This document shows, in pieces, positions 54,754 through 62,750 of a stretch of 64,000 bases of DNA. The DNA comes from a bacterium. Its GTDB lineage: Bacteria; Campylobacterota; Campylobacteria; Campylobacterales; Sulfurimonadaceae. Both the position numbers and the translations under genes were made by a program. The notes beneath the pieces were generated by a model, which saw nothing but the letters and a program-made list of their open reading frames with translations, searched no databases and was not told the DNA's origin. The stretch's first letter is position 1. Each line of letters opens with the position of its first letter. The DNA lies in contig JAHJEG010000017.1 in NCBI GenBank assembly GCA_018825665.1, positions 1-64,000 of the forward strand, written 5' to 3'.

Positions 54754-54805
54754 TTATAAAACAATATTTTGTTTATAAGCTTGGCACACTCAAGTATGCT
54801 ATAAT
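54754..54805 (+). promoter_or_regulatory. Promoter and possible metal-regulator dyad of the zinc-uptake locus
   Basis: An AT-rich imperfect dyad TTATAAAACA...TTGTTTATAA (54754-54778) precedes an extended -10, TGC-TATAAT, with TATAAT at 54800-54805. The -10 ends only seven bases before the ATG at 54813, so the transcript would have almost no leader. The dyad could bind a Fur/Zur-type repressor. Confidence 0.45.
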
Positions 54806-54812
54806 TGCGCCC

Positions 54813-55079
54813 ATGAAATACAGACTCCTGCTCTCTTTACTTTTTATCGTTGCCACTGTTTTTACGGCCGTGCATGAGATAAAGCACGTAGAACACCATG
54901 AGAGTTCCACATGCCAGGTCTGTATTGTGGATGACCACTCTGTATCCTTTGATATCGTAGATGACTTCAAAGAAACCCAACTTTTCAAGCATATCTATAT
55001 CTCTTCCTACAAAATACGTTCAAGTCCGCATGCCATCAATAAAAGCAACAATTCCCGCGCGCCTCCTCTCGTCTCCTAA
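54813..55079 (+). CDS. Small His/Cys-containing exported protein
   Basis: 88 residues: an N-terminal hydrophobic segment (MKYRLLLSLLFIVATVFTAVH), then HEIKHVEHHESSTCQVC, a dense set of possible Zn/Cu ligands, then a polar tail. Not recognised as a named family. It is the first gene before a His-rich outer-membrane protein and zinc ABC genes. No ribosome site is visible, in line with a leaderless transcript. Confidence 0.55.
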   Translation: MKYRLLLSLLFIVATVFTAVHEIKHVEHHESSTCQVCIVDDHSVSFDIVDDFKETQLFKHIYISSYKIRSSPHAINKSNNSRAPPLVS

Positions 55080-55129
55080 ATCAAAAAACAAACAACTTTA
55101 CAAATATAAAATAATTATTTAGGATACTT

Positions 55130-56407
55130 ATGAAAAAAATACTAACGATTACTGCACTTTGTGCAAGCATGGCTTATGCGGGAGCAGATGTGCTTCCTGT
55201 AGAAAAACGAACTTTTGAGCAATCCAAGTTTATACCCGACATCTCTCTTATTATGGATGCATCCTTCGTGCATAGAAGTGTGAGTGACGATGAGGCACCC
55301 CATTTGGAAGTGCCGGGAATCGCTCACGGCCTTTTGGGTTCTCACGCACATGAGGGTGCGACACATACCATATATAATGAGAACAACGGCTTTAACCTCA
55401 ACTATGCGGAGCTGGTCTTGTCAAGTTCTGTAGATCCCTTTTTTACAATGGATGGGGTATTTCATATCTCCGAACACGGTTTTGAGATTGAGGAGCTGTT
55501 CTTCACCTCGAATGCTCTAGGCGATGGTCTGAGACTCAAAGGGGGGAAATTCAGCTCAAACTTCGGCTACCTCAACGAGCATCACCATCACGCCTGGGAT
55601 TTTGCCGATATGCCTCTGGTCTATGAATCCTTTTTGGGGATGCACGGGATAAACGAAAAGGGTGTACAGCTTCAATGGACGGCACCCACATCCTTGTACC
55701 TTATGTTCGGAGTAGAGGTGCTTCAAGGTGATAATGAACAGATGTTTGGAAACAAGACCATAGGCGATTCCGAAATCACGACCATCTCAAAATATGCAAA
55801 TACTCCTTCTCTTTATGTAGGCTATGTAAAAACATCTTTTGATATAGAAGATACGACTGTTTTGGCAGGGCTATCTTATGCAAGGGGTTCTTCCAGAATC
55901 GACCACAGCAGTGATGAAGAGAATCCGCATGCCTTTAGCGGTATGAGTTCGCTTTACGGAGCGGATCTAGTGATAAAGCACTATTTTGACTCCTACAGCT
56001 TTTTGGCGCTTCAAAGTGAATATCTAAGCAGAAAGATGGACGGGGAGCAGTATTCAAATATAGATACGAGCGTAGACCCGTATACCTATGCGACAACGGA
56101 CATGACCAAAAAACAAAGCGGATTTTATTCTCAGCTCACCTATGCCTATGACAAAAACTACAGATTCGGTGCAAGATACGATCAGATTACGCAAAACGAG
56201 ATCAGTGTGTCTAGCGCTTTTTCTCCTGAAAATATGAACAAATATTCCATTATGGCGGAATACCATACAAGTGAATTTGCAAGATTCAGATTACAGTACA
56301 ACCGAAACAATGCTCTGTACAACGAAGCGAATGAGCAGCAGCATATCGATACGATTATTCTTCAGGCGAATATCTCCATCGGTGCGCATGCGGCCCACAG
56401 TTTTTAA
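55130..56407 (+). CDS. His-rich outer-membrane barrel of the zinc-uptake locus
   Basis: 425 residues with a signal peptide (MKKILTITALCASMAYA). The mature N-terminus has His-rich stretches (GIAHGLLGSHAHEGATH) and NEHHHHAW near residue 155. The rest alternates like a porin barrel and ends in AHSF with final Phe. It resembles zinc-regulated porin-like proteins. There is no TonB plug. Probable role: passing zinc across the outer membrane to the binding protein encoded next; inferred from composition and context. Confidence 0.65.
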   Translation: MKKILTITALCASMAYAGADVLPVEKRTFEQSKFIPDISLIMDASFVHRSVSDDEAPHLEVPGIAHGLLGSHAHEGATHTIYNENNGFNLNYAELVLSSSVDPFFTMDGVFHISEHGFEIEELFFTSNALGDGLRLKGGKFSSNFGYLNEHHHHAWDFADMPLVYESFLGMHGINEKGVQLQWTAPTSLYLMFGVEVLQGDNEQMFGNKTIGDSEITTISKYANTPSLYVGYVKTSFDIEDTTVLAGLSYARGSSRIDHSSDEENPHAFSGMSSLYGADLVIKHYFDSYSFLALQSEYLSRKMDGEQYSNIDTSVDPYTYATTDMTKKQSGFYSQLTYAYDKNYRFGARYDQITQNEISVSSAFSPENMNKYSIMAEYHTSEFARFRLQYNRNNALYNEANEQQHIDTIILQANISIGAHAAHSF

Positions 56408-56417
56408 AAGGTAAAGA

Positions 56418-57293
56418 ATGTATAAACTTATACTCCTGCTCTTTTTGCCGCTAACGCTGTTAGCTCACTTAAATATCGCTGTTAGTTATCCCTACATAGG
56501 AGCGCTTACAAAAAGTATCGGCGGTGAGCATATACGTACGGTGGTTCTTGCAAAAGGAAACTGGGACCCCCATTTTGTGGTTCCCCGCCCTTCGCTTATT
56601 TCAAAAGTAAGAAATGCGGATGCCCTGATTATGAACGGAGGACAGCTTGAGATCGGCTGGCTTCCCCCGCTCATCAACCGTGCGGCAAACCCCAAAACAG
56701 CTTCGGATGCAAAAACATTTTTAAATCTTTCCTGGCATGTGGAACTCTTGGACAAACCCGCAGACGTGGACCGCTCAGGCGGAGATATCCATCCTGATGG
56801 AAATCCCCACTTTCACCTCGATCCCAACAATATTTTAATCCTGGCCGATGTTATCAAAAAGTTTCTCATCTCCATAGACGGCGAGCATAAAGAGGTGTAT
56901 GAGAAAAACTATCTGGAGTTTGAGGGGATGTGGAAATCCAAGCTCGGCATGTGGAAAGCAAAAATGCAAGACAAAAAAGGTTTGAAAGTGATTCAGTTTC
57001 ACAACAACCTCAGCTATTTCAACCAAGCCTACGGACTCGTAAATATCGGCACAATCGAACCGCTTCCGGGAATCCCTCCCTCATCAAAACATACCTTTGA
57101 GCTTATCAGGCTTATCAACGATGAAAAGCCCTGCTGCATACTCCATGATGTCTACCACTCAACCAAAACTGCTGAATATATCAGCGACAAAACAGGGATC
57201 AAAATAATCCTGATGCCCCACGACATAGGTGCACTCGAAGACATAGAAGACCTGAGTTCTCTTTTTGAATATCTTACGGGTGCAATACGATGA
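56418..57293 (+). CDS. Zinc/manganese ABC transporter substrate-binding protein
   Basis: 291 residues with a signal peptide (MYKLILLLFLPLTLLA). Cluster A-I metal-binding layout: DPHFV (first His), NPHFHLDPNN (His ligands), and a late HD ligand region. The His-rich loop usual in ZnuA is short here (GGDIHPDGNPHFH). It overlaps the permease start by four bases. Two repeat copies (56734, 56946) are inside. Confidence 0.85.
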   Translation: MYKLILLLFLPLTLLAHLNIAVSYPYIGALTKSIGGEHIRTVVLAKGNWDPHFVVPRPSLISKVRNADALIMNGGQLEIGWLPPLINRAANPKTASDAKTFLNLSWHVELLDKPADVDRSGGDIHPDGNPHFHLDPNNILILADVIKKFLISIDGEHKEVYEKNYLEFEGMWKSKLGMWKAKMQDKKGLKVIQFHNNLSYFNQAYGLVNIGTIEPLPGIPPSSKHTFELIRLINDEKPCCILHDVYHSTKTAEYISDKTGIKIILMPHDIGALEDIEDLSSLFEYLTGAIR

Positions 57294-58033
57294 TGGATAT
57301 ACTTTTGGTTCCTATCGCACTTGTAATCATTCTTGTCATGATACATGCCTGGTTCGGAGCCAGAATCCTGCAAAAGGGAATCATCTTTACCGATCTTGCG
57401 ATTGCGCAGTTTGCAGCCCTTGGAAGCGCCATCAGTCTTGGCTATTTTCATCAGGAGTATTTTTATGCGCTTACGCTCGCTTTTGCGCTTTTCAGCGCTC
57501 TTTTAATAGCTGTGGCTTCGCAGAGAAATATCAAACTCGAGGCCTTTATCGGTCTTTTGTATGTCTTGGGTGCCAGCGGAATCATGATGGTCTTATCCCA
57601 TTCTGCCGAAGGGATGGAACATTTCAAATCTCTTCTTGCAAGCGATATCCTTTTTACTCCTCTAGACGACGTGCTCCAAAGCGGTATAATCTATGCCTGT
57701 ATAGGAGTTCTTCTTTGGGGTGTTTATCCCCGTCTAAAGGGGTTCGTAAAAGAGCTGGTGTTTTTCTCTCTTTTGGCACTAACAGTAACCTCATCGGTAC
57801 AGTTAGCGGGTGTGTTAGTCGTGTTTGTTTTACTCATAGCCCCTGCTCTTGTCGCGGCATCGCTTGAGCTGAAGAACAAACTCCTGGGCAGTTTTGGCTT
57901 CGGCTGGTTTTTCAGTATAAGCGCCATCCTTCTCTCCTACTATTTTGATCTGCCTACGGGATATACCATAGTATTTTTAGGAGCTTTTCTCAGCTCATTT
58001 GCAGTATTGATAAGTTCCAAAAAGAGCGTCTAA
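57290..58033 (+). CDS. Metal ABC transporter permease (ABC-3 family)
   Basis: 247 residues, about seven transmembrane helices, with GIIFTDLAIAQFAALGSA and the ABC-3 signature-like PALVAASLELKNK. It should form the inner-membrane channel for Zn2+ or Mn2+. No ATP-binding subunit is encoded in this locus, so it must be elsewhere. Confidence 0.88.
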   Translation: MMDILLVPIALVIILVMIHAWFGARILQKGIIFTDLAIAQFAALGSAISLGYFHQEYFYALTLAFALFSALLIAVASQRNIKLEAFIGLLYVLGASGIMMVLSHSAEGMEHFKSLLASDILFTPLDDVLQSGIIYACIGVLLWGVYPRLKGFVKELVFFSLLALTVTSSVQLAGVLVVFVLLIAPALVAASLELKNKLLGSFGFGWFFSISAILLSYYFDLPTGYTIVFLGAFLSSFAVLISSKKSV

Positions 58034-58046
58034 AGGTTCTATAAAT

Positions 58047-58078
58047 CCAAACTATGCAATATTTATTGCATAGTTTGG
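58047..58078. terminator. Perfect 15-bp stem after the zinc-uptake genes
   Basis: CCAAACTATGCAATA (58047-58061), two-base centre, and its exact complement (58064-58078). No T tract follows, but its place after the last gene suggests transcript end or 3' protection. The rest of the 211-base gap is AT-rich, and its last part holds the promoter of the next gene. Confidence 0.6.
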
Positions 58079-58211
58079 GATTATTGGTACCACTTGCTAT
58101 TGAGACAAATGCAAAATGACTTACGAGAAATTATGTTTCGTTTGATAATTCGGTACAATGTCAGAAAGCTGAAGATGAATTTACAAAAATATTCTGACGT
58201 TATCCTTTTTC

Positions 58212-58217
58212 TATAAT
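58212..58217 (+). promoter_or_regulatory. -10 element of the response-regulator gene
   Basis: TATAAT at 58212, within a run of AT-rich repeats of the same type, lies 33 bases before the start. AGAGG is the ribosome site. Confidence 0.5.
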
Positions 58218-58244
58218 AATATAATAAAACATGAGAGGTTAGTA

Positions 58245-59306
58245 ATGGAAAATGATTTAAACTTATTGGTTAAAAATTTAGCAAGAAATGCTTCAATATT
58301 GATTGTTGATGATGATGAATTCACTTTAGATATATATGAGTCTGTGTTTAGTACGTTATTTTTAAAAATCTATACGGCAAAAGATGGGCAAGAAGCGTTT
58401 GACTTGTGGATGGACCAAAACAAAAACATAGATATAATTGTTACGGATATGATGATGCCAACGTTGAACGGCTTTGAATTTATTAATAAAATAAGAGAAA
58501 ATTCGAATTCTCAGCATGTTCTGGTTTTAACAAGTCTAGATGATTTAAATGAAATGTTGGATATTGTAAATCTTGGTGTCGATGGAATTATACCAAAGCC
58601 TTATAGTCATGAAAAAGTTTTCCCCGTCTTAGCTAGAGTTCTTGAAGTAATCAAAGCAAAAAAAACGATGAAGAGACAAATTTTTCAGCTTAAGCTTTTA
58701 TCACAAGAAAAAGTCACTCTTAAAGCATCTGCAAAAAACAAGGCTCAAGATATCTCAAAAGAGAATATTAAAGTTGCAAAAGAAGCGGACAACAAACTCT
58801 CTGCAAAATACAATATCAGGAAGACTATTCAAGGCGCAGATGCTCTCTCGCTAAGCAATACTATTGATTACTCTGATATGGATAACATTGATGCTCTAAT
58901 AAGCTCATTACATGAATACGAAGCTTCAATTGTTGAGTTGGAAGGAAAGCCGGCTAACGAAATTATAGATAACTTGATATCATCTACAGATGCGATAAGC
59001 ACTTTTTTAAATATAATTGGCAGAATCGGCTCATTTGAAGTTGCGTATGAAGCAGGAAAACATCTGATTGAATTTATCAAAAATATAAATGCTTCCGAAC
59101 TTGAAGACAGCACCAAGAAAGAGTTGTTTTTTGATGCCTATCTCTCTATGTTCCAGGACATTGACAGCTGGTTGGAAGTTGTGTTTATCAATAAAGAAGC
59201 TTCAAATGTTAACTACTTCGATGCCTCTTTTGCAAATACCTGCCTAGAGCTTGAAGCAATATTTGCAGATAAACTTGAAGATGATAGTGAGCTAGAATTT
59301 TTTTAA
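58245..59306 (+). CDS. Response regulator with unrecognised helical output domain ending in LEFF
   Basis: 353 residues. A canonical receiver at about 15-140 (VDDDEF acidic pocket, phospho-acceptor in VTDMMMPT, LTSLDD, and Lys in PKPYS). A coiled linker follows, then a helical domain at about 210-353 that resembles the end of the protein at 61037-61939 (DIDSWL...YFDAS versus DINSYL...IFEDS) and ends DDSELEFF. Not a DNA-binding output. Convergent with the REC-Hpt gene, overlapping it by 15 bases. Confidence 0.8.
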   Translation: MENDLNLLVKNLARNASILIVDDDEFTLDIYESVFSTLFLKIYTAKDGQEAFDLWMDQNKNIDIIVTDMMMPTLNGFEFINKIRENSNSQHVLVLTSLDDLNEMLDIVNLGVDGIIPKPYSHEKVFPVLARVLEVIKAKKTMKRQIFQLKLLSQEKVTLKASAKNKAQDISKENIKVAKEADNKLSAKYNIRKTIQGADALSLSNTIDYSDMDNIDALISSLHEYEASIVELEGKPANEIIDNLISSTDAISTFLNIIGRIGSFEVAYEAGKHLIEFIKNINASELEDSTKKELFFDAYLSMFQDIDSWLEVVFINKEASNVNYFDASFANTCLELEAIFADKLEDDSELEFF

Positions 59307-59987
59307 CTCACTATTTATTTGGCATATTTGATCAATTAATGCTATATAATCATCATCTTTTTCCTCTTTTGCGCTATTTTCAATAATCGTAAACAATTCG
59401 TAAATGGGTGTTATTTGTAAATTTCCGGATCTGCCTTTTAGTTTATGAGCAATATCTCTTAAGGCTTTATAATTCTTTTTATCAATAGCGTCTACCATAC
59501 CGGCTAGTTCATCATGAAGGGTTAAAGTAAATTTTTCTATAAATTTGCTCAATACTTCTTTGGGCATCATTAATGTTTTTGAAGCTTTTTCTATGTCATA
59601 TTTAAAACTGTTTTGTTTAAATAAAAACTTATTTAACTTCTCTTCCAGTTCTTTCTGGACAATAGGTTTTGTTATTAAATCATCCATGCCACACTCAAGA
59701 AGTCTCTCTCTATCCTTCTTATCCAGACTTGCACTGGCTCCTATTATAGGTACTCTTTTTAGAGAATTTTGTGCTTCAATTTTACGAATCTCTTTTGAAG
59801 CCTCATCCCCTTCCATAATCGGCATATTTAAATCCATGAAAATCATCTCAAACTCCGAAGCATTTTTAATGAGCTCGACTGCTTCTTGTCCATTATTTGC
59901 AACTACACTCTCAAAACCAAGTTCTCCAAGTCTTAGCTTAAGTACTTCTTGATTGAAAATATCATCATCTACTATAAGGATTTTCAT
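59292..59987 (-). CDS. Receiver-Hpt protein
   Basis: 231 residues. Receiver at 1-120 (LIVDDDIF; phospho-acceptor in MDLNMP; GASAS; KP) followed by an Hpt domain at about 135-231 with the histidine in AHKLKGRSGN. It can take phosphate and pass it on, so it is a phosphorelay intermediate or phosphate sink. It is the last gene of the chemotaxis unit, four bases after cheB. Confidence 0.85.
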   Translation of the reverse strand: MKILIVDDDIFNQEVLKLRLGELGFESVVANNGQEAVELIKNASEFEMIFMDLNMPIMEGDEASKEIRKIEAQNSLKRVPIIGASASLDKKDRERLLECGMDDLITKPIVQKELEEKLNKFLFKQNSFKYDIEKASKTLMMPKEVLSKFIEKFTLTLHDELAGMVDAIDKKNYKALRDIAHKLKGRSGNLQITPIYELFTIIENSAKEEKDDDYIALIDQICQINSELKKF

Positions 59988-59990
59988 TTC

Positions 59991-61025
59991 TTACTCCAAA
60001 GAATTTATCATTTTTGTTATTTCAAAAATGGAGAGCGCTTCTTTTGCAGCCCCTCTTTCCAACGCAATCCTGGGCATACCAAAAACTGTAGAGGTTTTTT
60101 CGTTTTGGGCATATGTTTTAGCACCGCTTAGCATCATTTTTTTCAATCCGTCTGCTCCATCATCACCCATACCGGTCAAGATAAAACCGGTAGCGTTTGA
60201 GCCTGCTGATTCACAAACAGAATTAAAAAGTACATTAACGCTTGGCTTATGTGAGTTCACTCTCTCAAAATCTCTAAGTTCTACAACAAATTTATCAGCT
60301 ACTTTTTTAATCAACATATGTATGGCACCAGGTGCTATTAAAATAACTCCATCTCGAATCACATCCCCGTCTTTGGCTTCAAGAACAATAGAATTTGCAA
60401 CCGTGGCATTTAATCTGGCAGCAAAAGATTTTGTAAAGCCTGCTGGCATATGCTGTGTTATAACTATTCCCTGATGGTTTTCTTTTAAGTTCATCGCTAT
60501 CTCTTCTATAACCTGAACACCTCCCGTAGAAGATCCAATAGCAACAAACCTCTTAGATATCGGCTTTTGTCCTTCGCTAGCTTTATGCATATTTGTTTGT
60601 GCTTTTATGCTTGATTTGTATTTAACTTTTGAGTTCACAGCTACATTAATTTTTTCTATCAACTCATCTCTATACTCATCAAAAAAGTCTTTTACGTTGA
60701 GCTTAGGCTTGAGGATAATATCGCTTGCACCGAGTGCCAAAGCATCAATAGCAGCATTTGAACCGTCAGTAACCAAAGTGGAGCAGATGATAACAGGAGT
60801 AGGCTTTTGTTTGTTTATCTGTTTTAAAAAGCTTAATCCATCCATTTTGGGCATCTCAATATCTAGAATAAACAAGTCAGGTAATCCAACTTTCTTAAAA
60901 ATCTCAAAAGCATCAACAGGGTTGTTTGCTTCACCTATGATTTCAATATCAGGTGCACCTTTTAGTACCTTGTAAATAGCATTTCTAACCATTAATGAAT
61001 CATCTATTATAAAAATTTTAATCAT
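59991..61025 (-). CDS. cheB: Chemotaxis methylesterase CheB
   Basis: 344 residues. N-terminal receiver (IDDSLM; phospho-acceptor in ILDIEMPKMDG) and C-terminal methylesterase with catalytic Ser in GSSTGG, His in TQHMPAG, and Asp in GMGDDGADG. It demethylates or deamidates chemoreceptors. Located between the pseudo-receiver gene and REC-Hpt on the same strand. Confidence 0.96.
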   Translation of the reverse strand: MIKIFIIDDSLMVRNAIYKVLKGAPDIEIIGEANNPVDAFEIFKKVGLPDLFILDIEMPKMDGLSFLKQINKQKPTPVIICSTLVTDGSNAAIDALALGASDIILKPKLNVKDFFDEYRDELIEKINVAVNSKVKYKSSIKAQTNMHKASEGQKPISKRFVAIGSSTGGVQVIEEIAMNLKENHQGIVITQHMPAGFTKSFAARLNATVANSIVLEAKDGDVIRDGVILIAPGAIHMLIKKVADKFVVELRDFERVNSHKPSVNVLFNSVCESAGSNATGFILTGMGDDGADGLKKMMLSGAKTYAQNEKTSTVFGMPRIALERGAAKEALSIFEITKMINSLE

Positions 61026-61036
61026 CTTATGACCTA

Positions 61037-61939
61037 CTAAAAAAATTCTAGCTTACTCTTGGTATCGCTGTTACACTCAAGTCTATCTTGCATAAACTCC
61101 ATAGAATTTCTTAGAGAATCTTCAAATATATATATCTCACTAAAAACTCTATCTACAAAATATTCAACAAGATAAGAGTTAATATCCTCAACAATTCTTG
61201 CTAAATACTCAAAAGCCTCTATATTTTCTATATCCACACTACTTAAATCAAGATTTTTAAGGTATGAAGAGAAGTTCATAAATATAATAGAAACATTTTT
61301 AGTATAAAAATGACTCGCAAAAACTTTTGAAACCTCTTTCATCTTCTCTGATATAGAGATAATAAGCTCTTGTGAAAGATCTCCGCTATCAAGGCTAATA
61401 ACATACTCCTGCAAAGACTCACTTAAAAAAAGTATCTGTCCCTCATACGTATCAAGATAATCATCAATAAGCTCGCAACTATCATGTTTAATATTTTTCA
61501 TTGAGTGTTTTGAGTTCGCAAGTGTGTTCATAGCACTCTCATAACTCAAAGCTGTAAAAAATTTATACATTAAAGTGTTATCATCAAAAGGAGCAGCGAT
61601 TACACCTTCACTTATATTAATCAACGGCGGATATGGCTTTTGACAATTGAAGTTAATATGCAAAACAATATGAATCTTTTTATTTTTGGTATTAAGCGAC
61701 TTCACTATCTCATAAATTTGTGCCGCATGTTCATCCATATCTACCAAAAGTACATCAATATTATTTGCTATAACATATGTCTTTAACTCATCTATACTCA
61801 CACTTGTTATATTTATACAAGTGTACTTTTTAAAACCGTTAAGCACATGCTCGCTCTCTTTAAAACTAATGTTTGAATAGACCAATAAATTTTTATCTTT
61901 TACGGTATATGAAAAATACTCTTTTAAATTATATATCAT
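61037..61939 (-). CDS. Pseudo-receiver protein with LEFF-ending helical domain
   Basis: 300 residues, not assigned to a named family. Residues about 15-130 look like a receiver fold (LLVYSNISF, DVLLVDMDEH, IHIVLHINF) but lack the acidic pair after the first strand, so phosphorylation is doubtful. The C-terminal about 150 residues resemble those of the response regulator at 58245 and end in KSKLEFF. It lies between cheR and cheB, suggesting a role in receptor adaptation or as a CheB/CheR docking partner. Function unknown. Confidence 0.65.
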   Translation of the reverse strand: MIYNLKEYFSYTVKDKNLLVYSNISFKESEHVLNGFKKYTCINITSVSIDELKTYVIANNIDVLLVDMDEHAAQIYEIVKSLNTKNKKIHIVLHINFNCQKPYPPLINISEGVIAAPFDDNTLMYKFFTALSYESAMNTLANSKHSMKNIKHDSCELIDDYLDTYEGQILFLSESLQEYVISLDSGDLSQELIISISEKMKEVSKVFASHFYTKNVSIIFMNFSSYLKNLDLSSVDIENIEAFEYLARIVEDINSYLVEYFVDRVFSEIYIFEDSLRNSMEFMQDRLECNSDTKSKLEFF

Positions 61940-61949
61940 CTCTTATCCT

Positions 61950-62750
61950 TTATGATATTTTTTGAAAAATAGATGTTCGAACCTGCACCAGATTTTTCAA
62001 CTTTACACTATTGATGTTTTCTGTTAATGATATAATTAAAAATCCGCCGACTTTTAAATTTGAAATCACATTTTTAACAACAATTTCTTTTGTGTCATCG
62101 CTGAAATAGAGAAGTACATTTCGCAAGAATACAATATCAAACTCACCTAGATAATTATTTTGTTCCAGCAAATTATTCTCTGTAAAGTGCATATTTGAGC
62201 ATAAGCTTCTATCTATAAGAAATTGCCCCTCATATTTACCTTTGCCCTTGAGACAGTAACGATTTTTGTATTGATCTGGAATCTTCGTAATCCAAGATAT
62301 GGGATATAGTCCCATTTTAGCTTTTTTTATTACTTCACTGTTTATATCACTTCCGACAATTTCCCATTTATCTTTCCCTACTGCACCATTAATCATCATA
62401 GCCAAAGAGTAGGCTTCTGCTCCCACAGATGAAGCTGCACTCCAAATACGAAGTGAGGCAACACCTTTTGTAAGAAGAGATTTTACAAAATCAAAGTGTA
62501 CTTCCTCTCTAAAAAAGTATGTTTCATTTGTAGTAATAAGATTAATCATCTCAATTTTTTCGGTTAAAGTTATCTGTACTATTCTCAAATACTGTGCAAA
62601 AGAGTCCAACTTATAGTGGACTAATCGTTTGTTAAGTCTGCTCTGCACCATAGTCTTTTTACTATCAGCCAAGGTAATTCCAACCTCTTTAAAGATTAAC
62701 TTTTGTAAGGTTGCGAACTCTTCATTACTTATTCCTGTTATCTTCATCAC
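61950..62750 (-). CDS. cheR: Chemotaxis methyltransferase CheR
   Basis: 266 residues. N-terminal helical domain, then the SAM-dependent methyltransferase: RIWSAASSVGAEAYSLAM, GSDINSEVI, and DIVFLRNVLLYF. It methylates chemoreceptor glutamates. The start overlaps the cheV stop by four bases. Confidence 0.95.
   Translation of the reverse strand: MMKITGISNEEFATLQKLIFKEVGITLADSKKTMVQSRLNKRLVHYKLDSFAQYLRIVQITLTEKIEMINLITTNETYFFREEVHFDFVKSLLTKGVASLRIWSAASSVGAEAYSLAMMINGAVGKDKWEIVGSDINSEVIKKAKMGLYPISWITKIPDQYKNRYCLKGKGKYEGQFLIDRSLCSNMHFTENNLLEQNNYLGEFDIVFLRNVLLYFSDDTKEIVVKNVISNLKVGGFLIISLTENINSVKLKNLVQVRTSIFQKIS

Larger units (their letters stand above)
4253..56954. repeat. Dispersed 10-bp repeat TCCACATGCC (candidate DNA uptake sequence)
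   Basis: The 9-mer CCACATGCC occurs on the plus strand beginning at 4269, 7842, 10051, 10668, 17838, 18996, 27133, 29254, 29685, 29730, 32084, 34618, 35810, 36853, 42570, 43124, 44969, 50820, 51629 and 54907. It occurs on the minus strand (as GGCATGTGG) beginning at 4255, 19090, 28901, 34471, 35524, 37015, 44955, 56734 and 56946. All 29 copies are preceded by T, and 21 by TT. Near copies (CACATGCC only) begin at 9022, 12559, 29321 (minus), 33953, 35484 and 50270. A random 10-mer would be expected about 0.1 times on both strands of 64 kb. The list was made by eye, so a copy may be missed. Confidence 0.9.

Noticed and set aside
57265-57867. Plus-strand 200-codon open frame overlapping the metal permease
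   Set aside because: It is out of frame with the clear ABC-3 permease and has a Cys/Arg/Ser-rich, low-likelihood composition.
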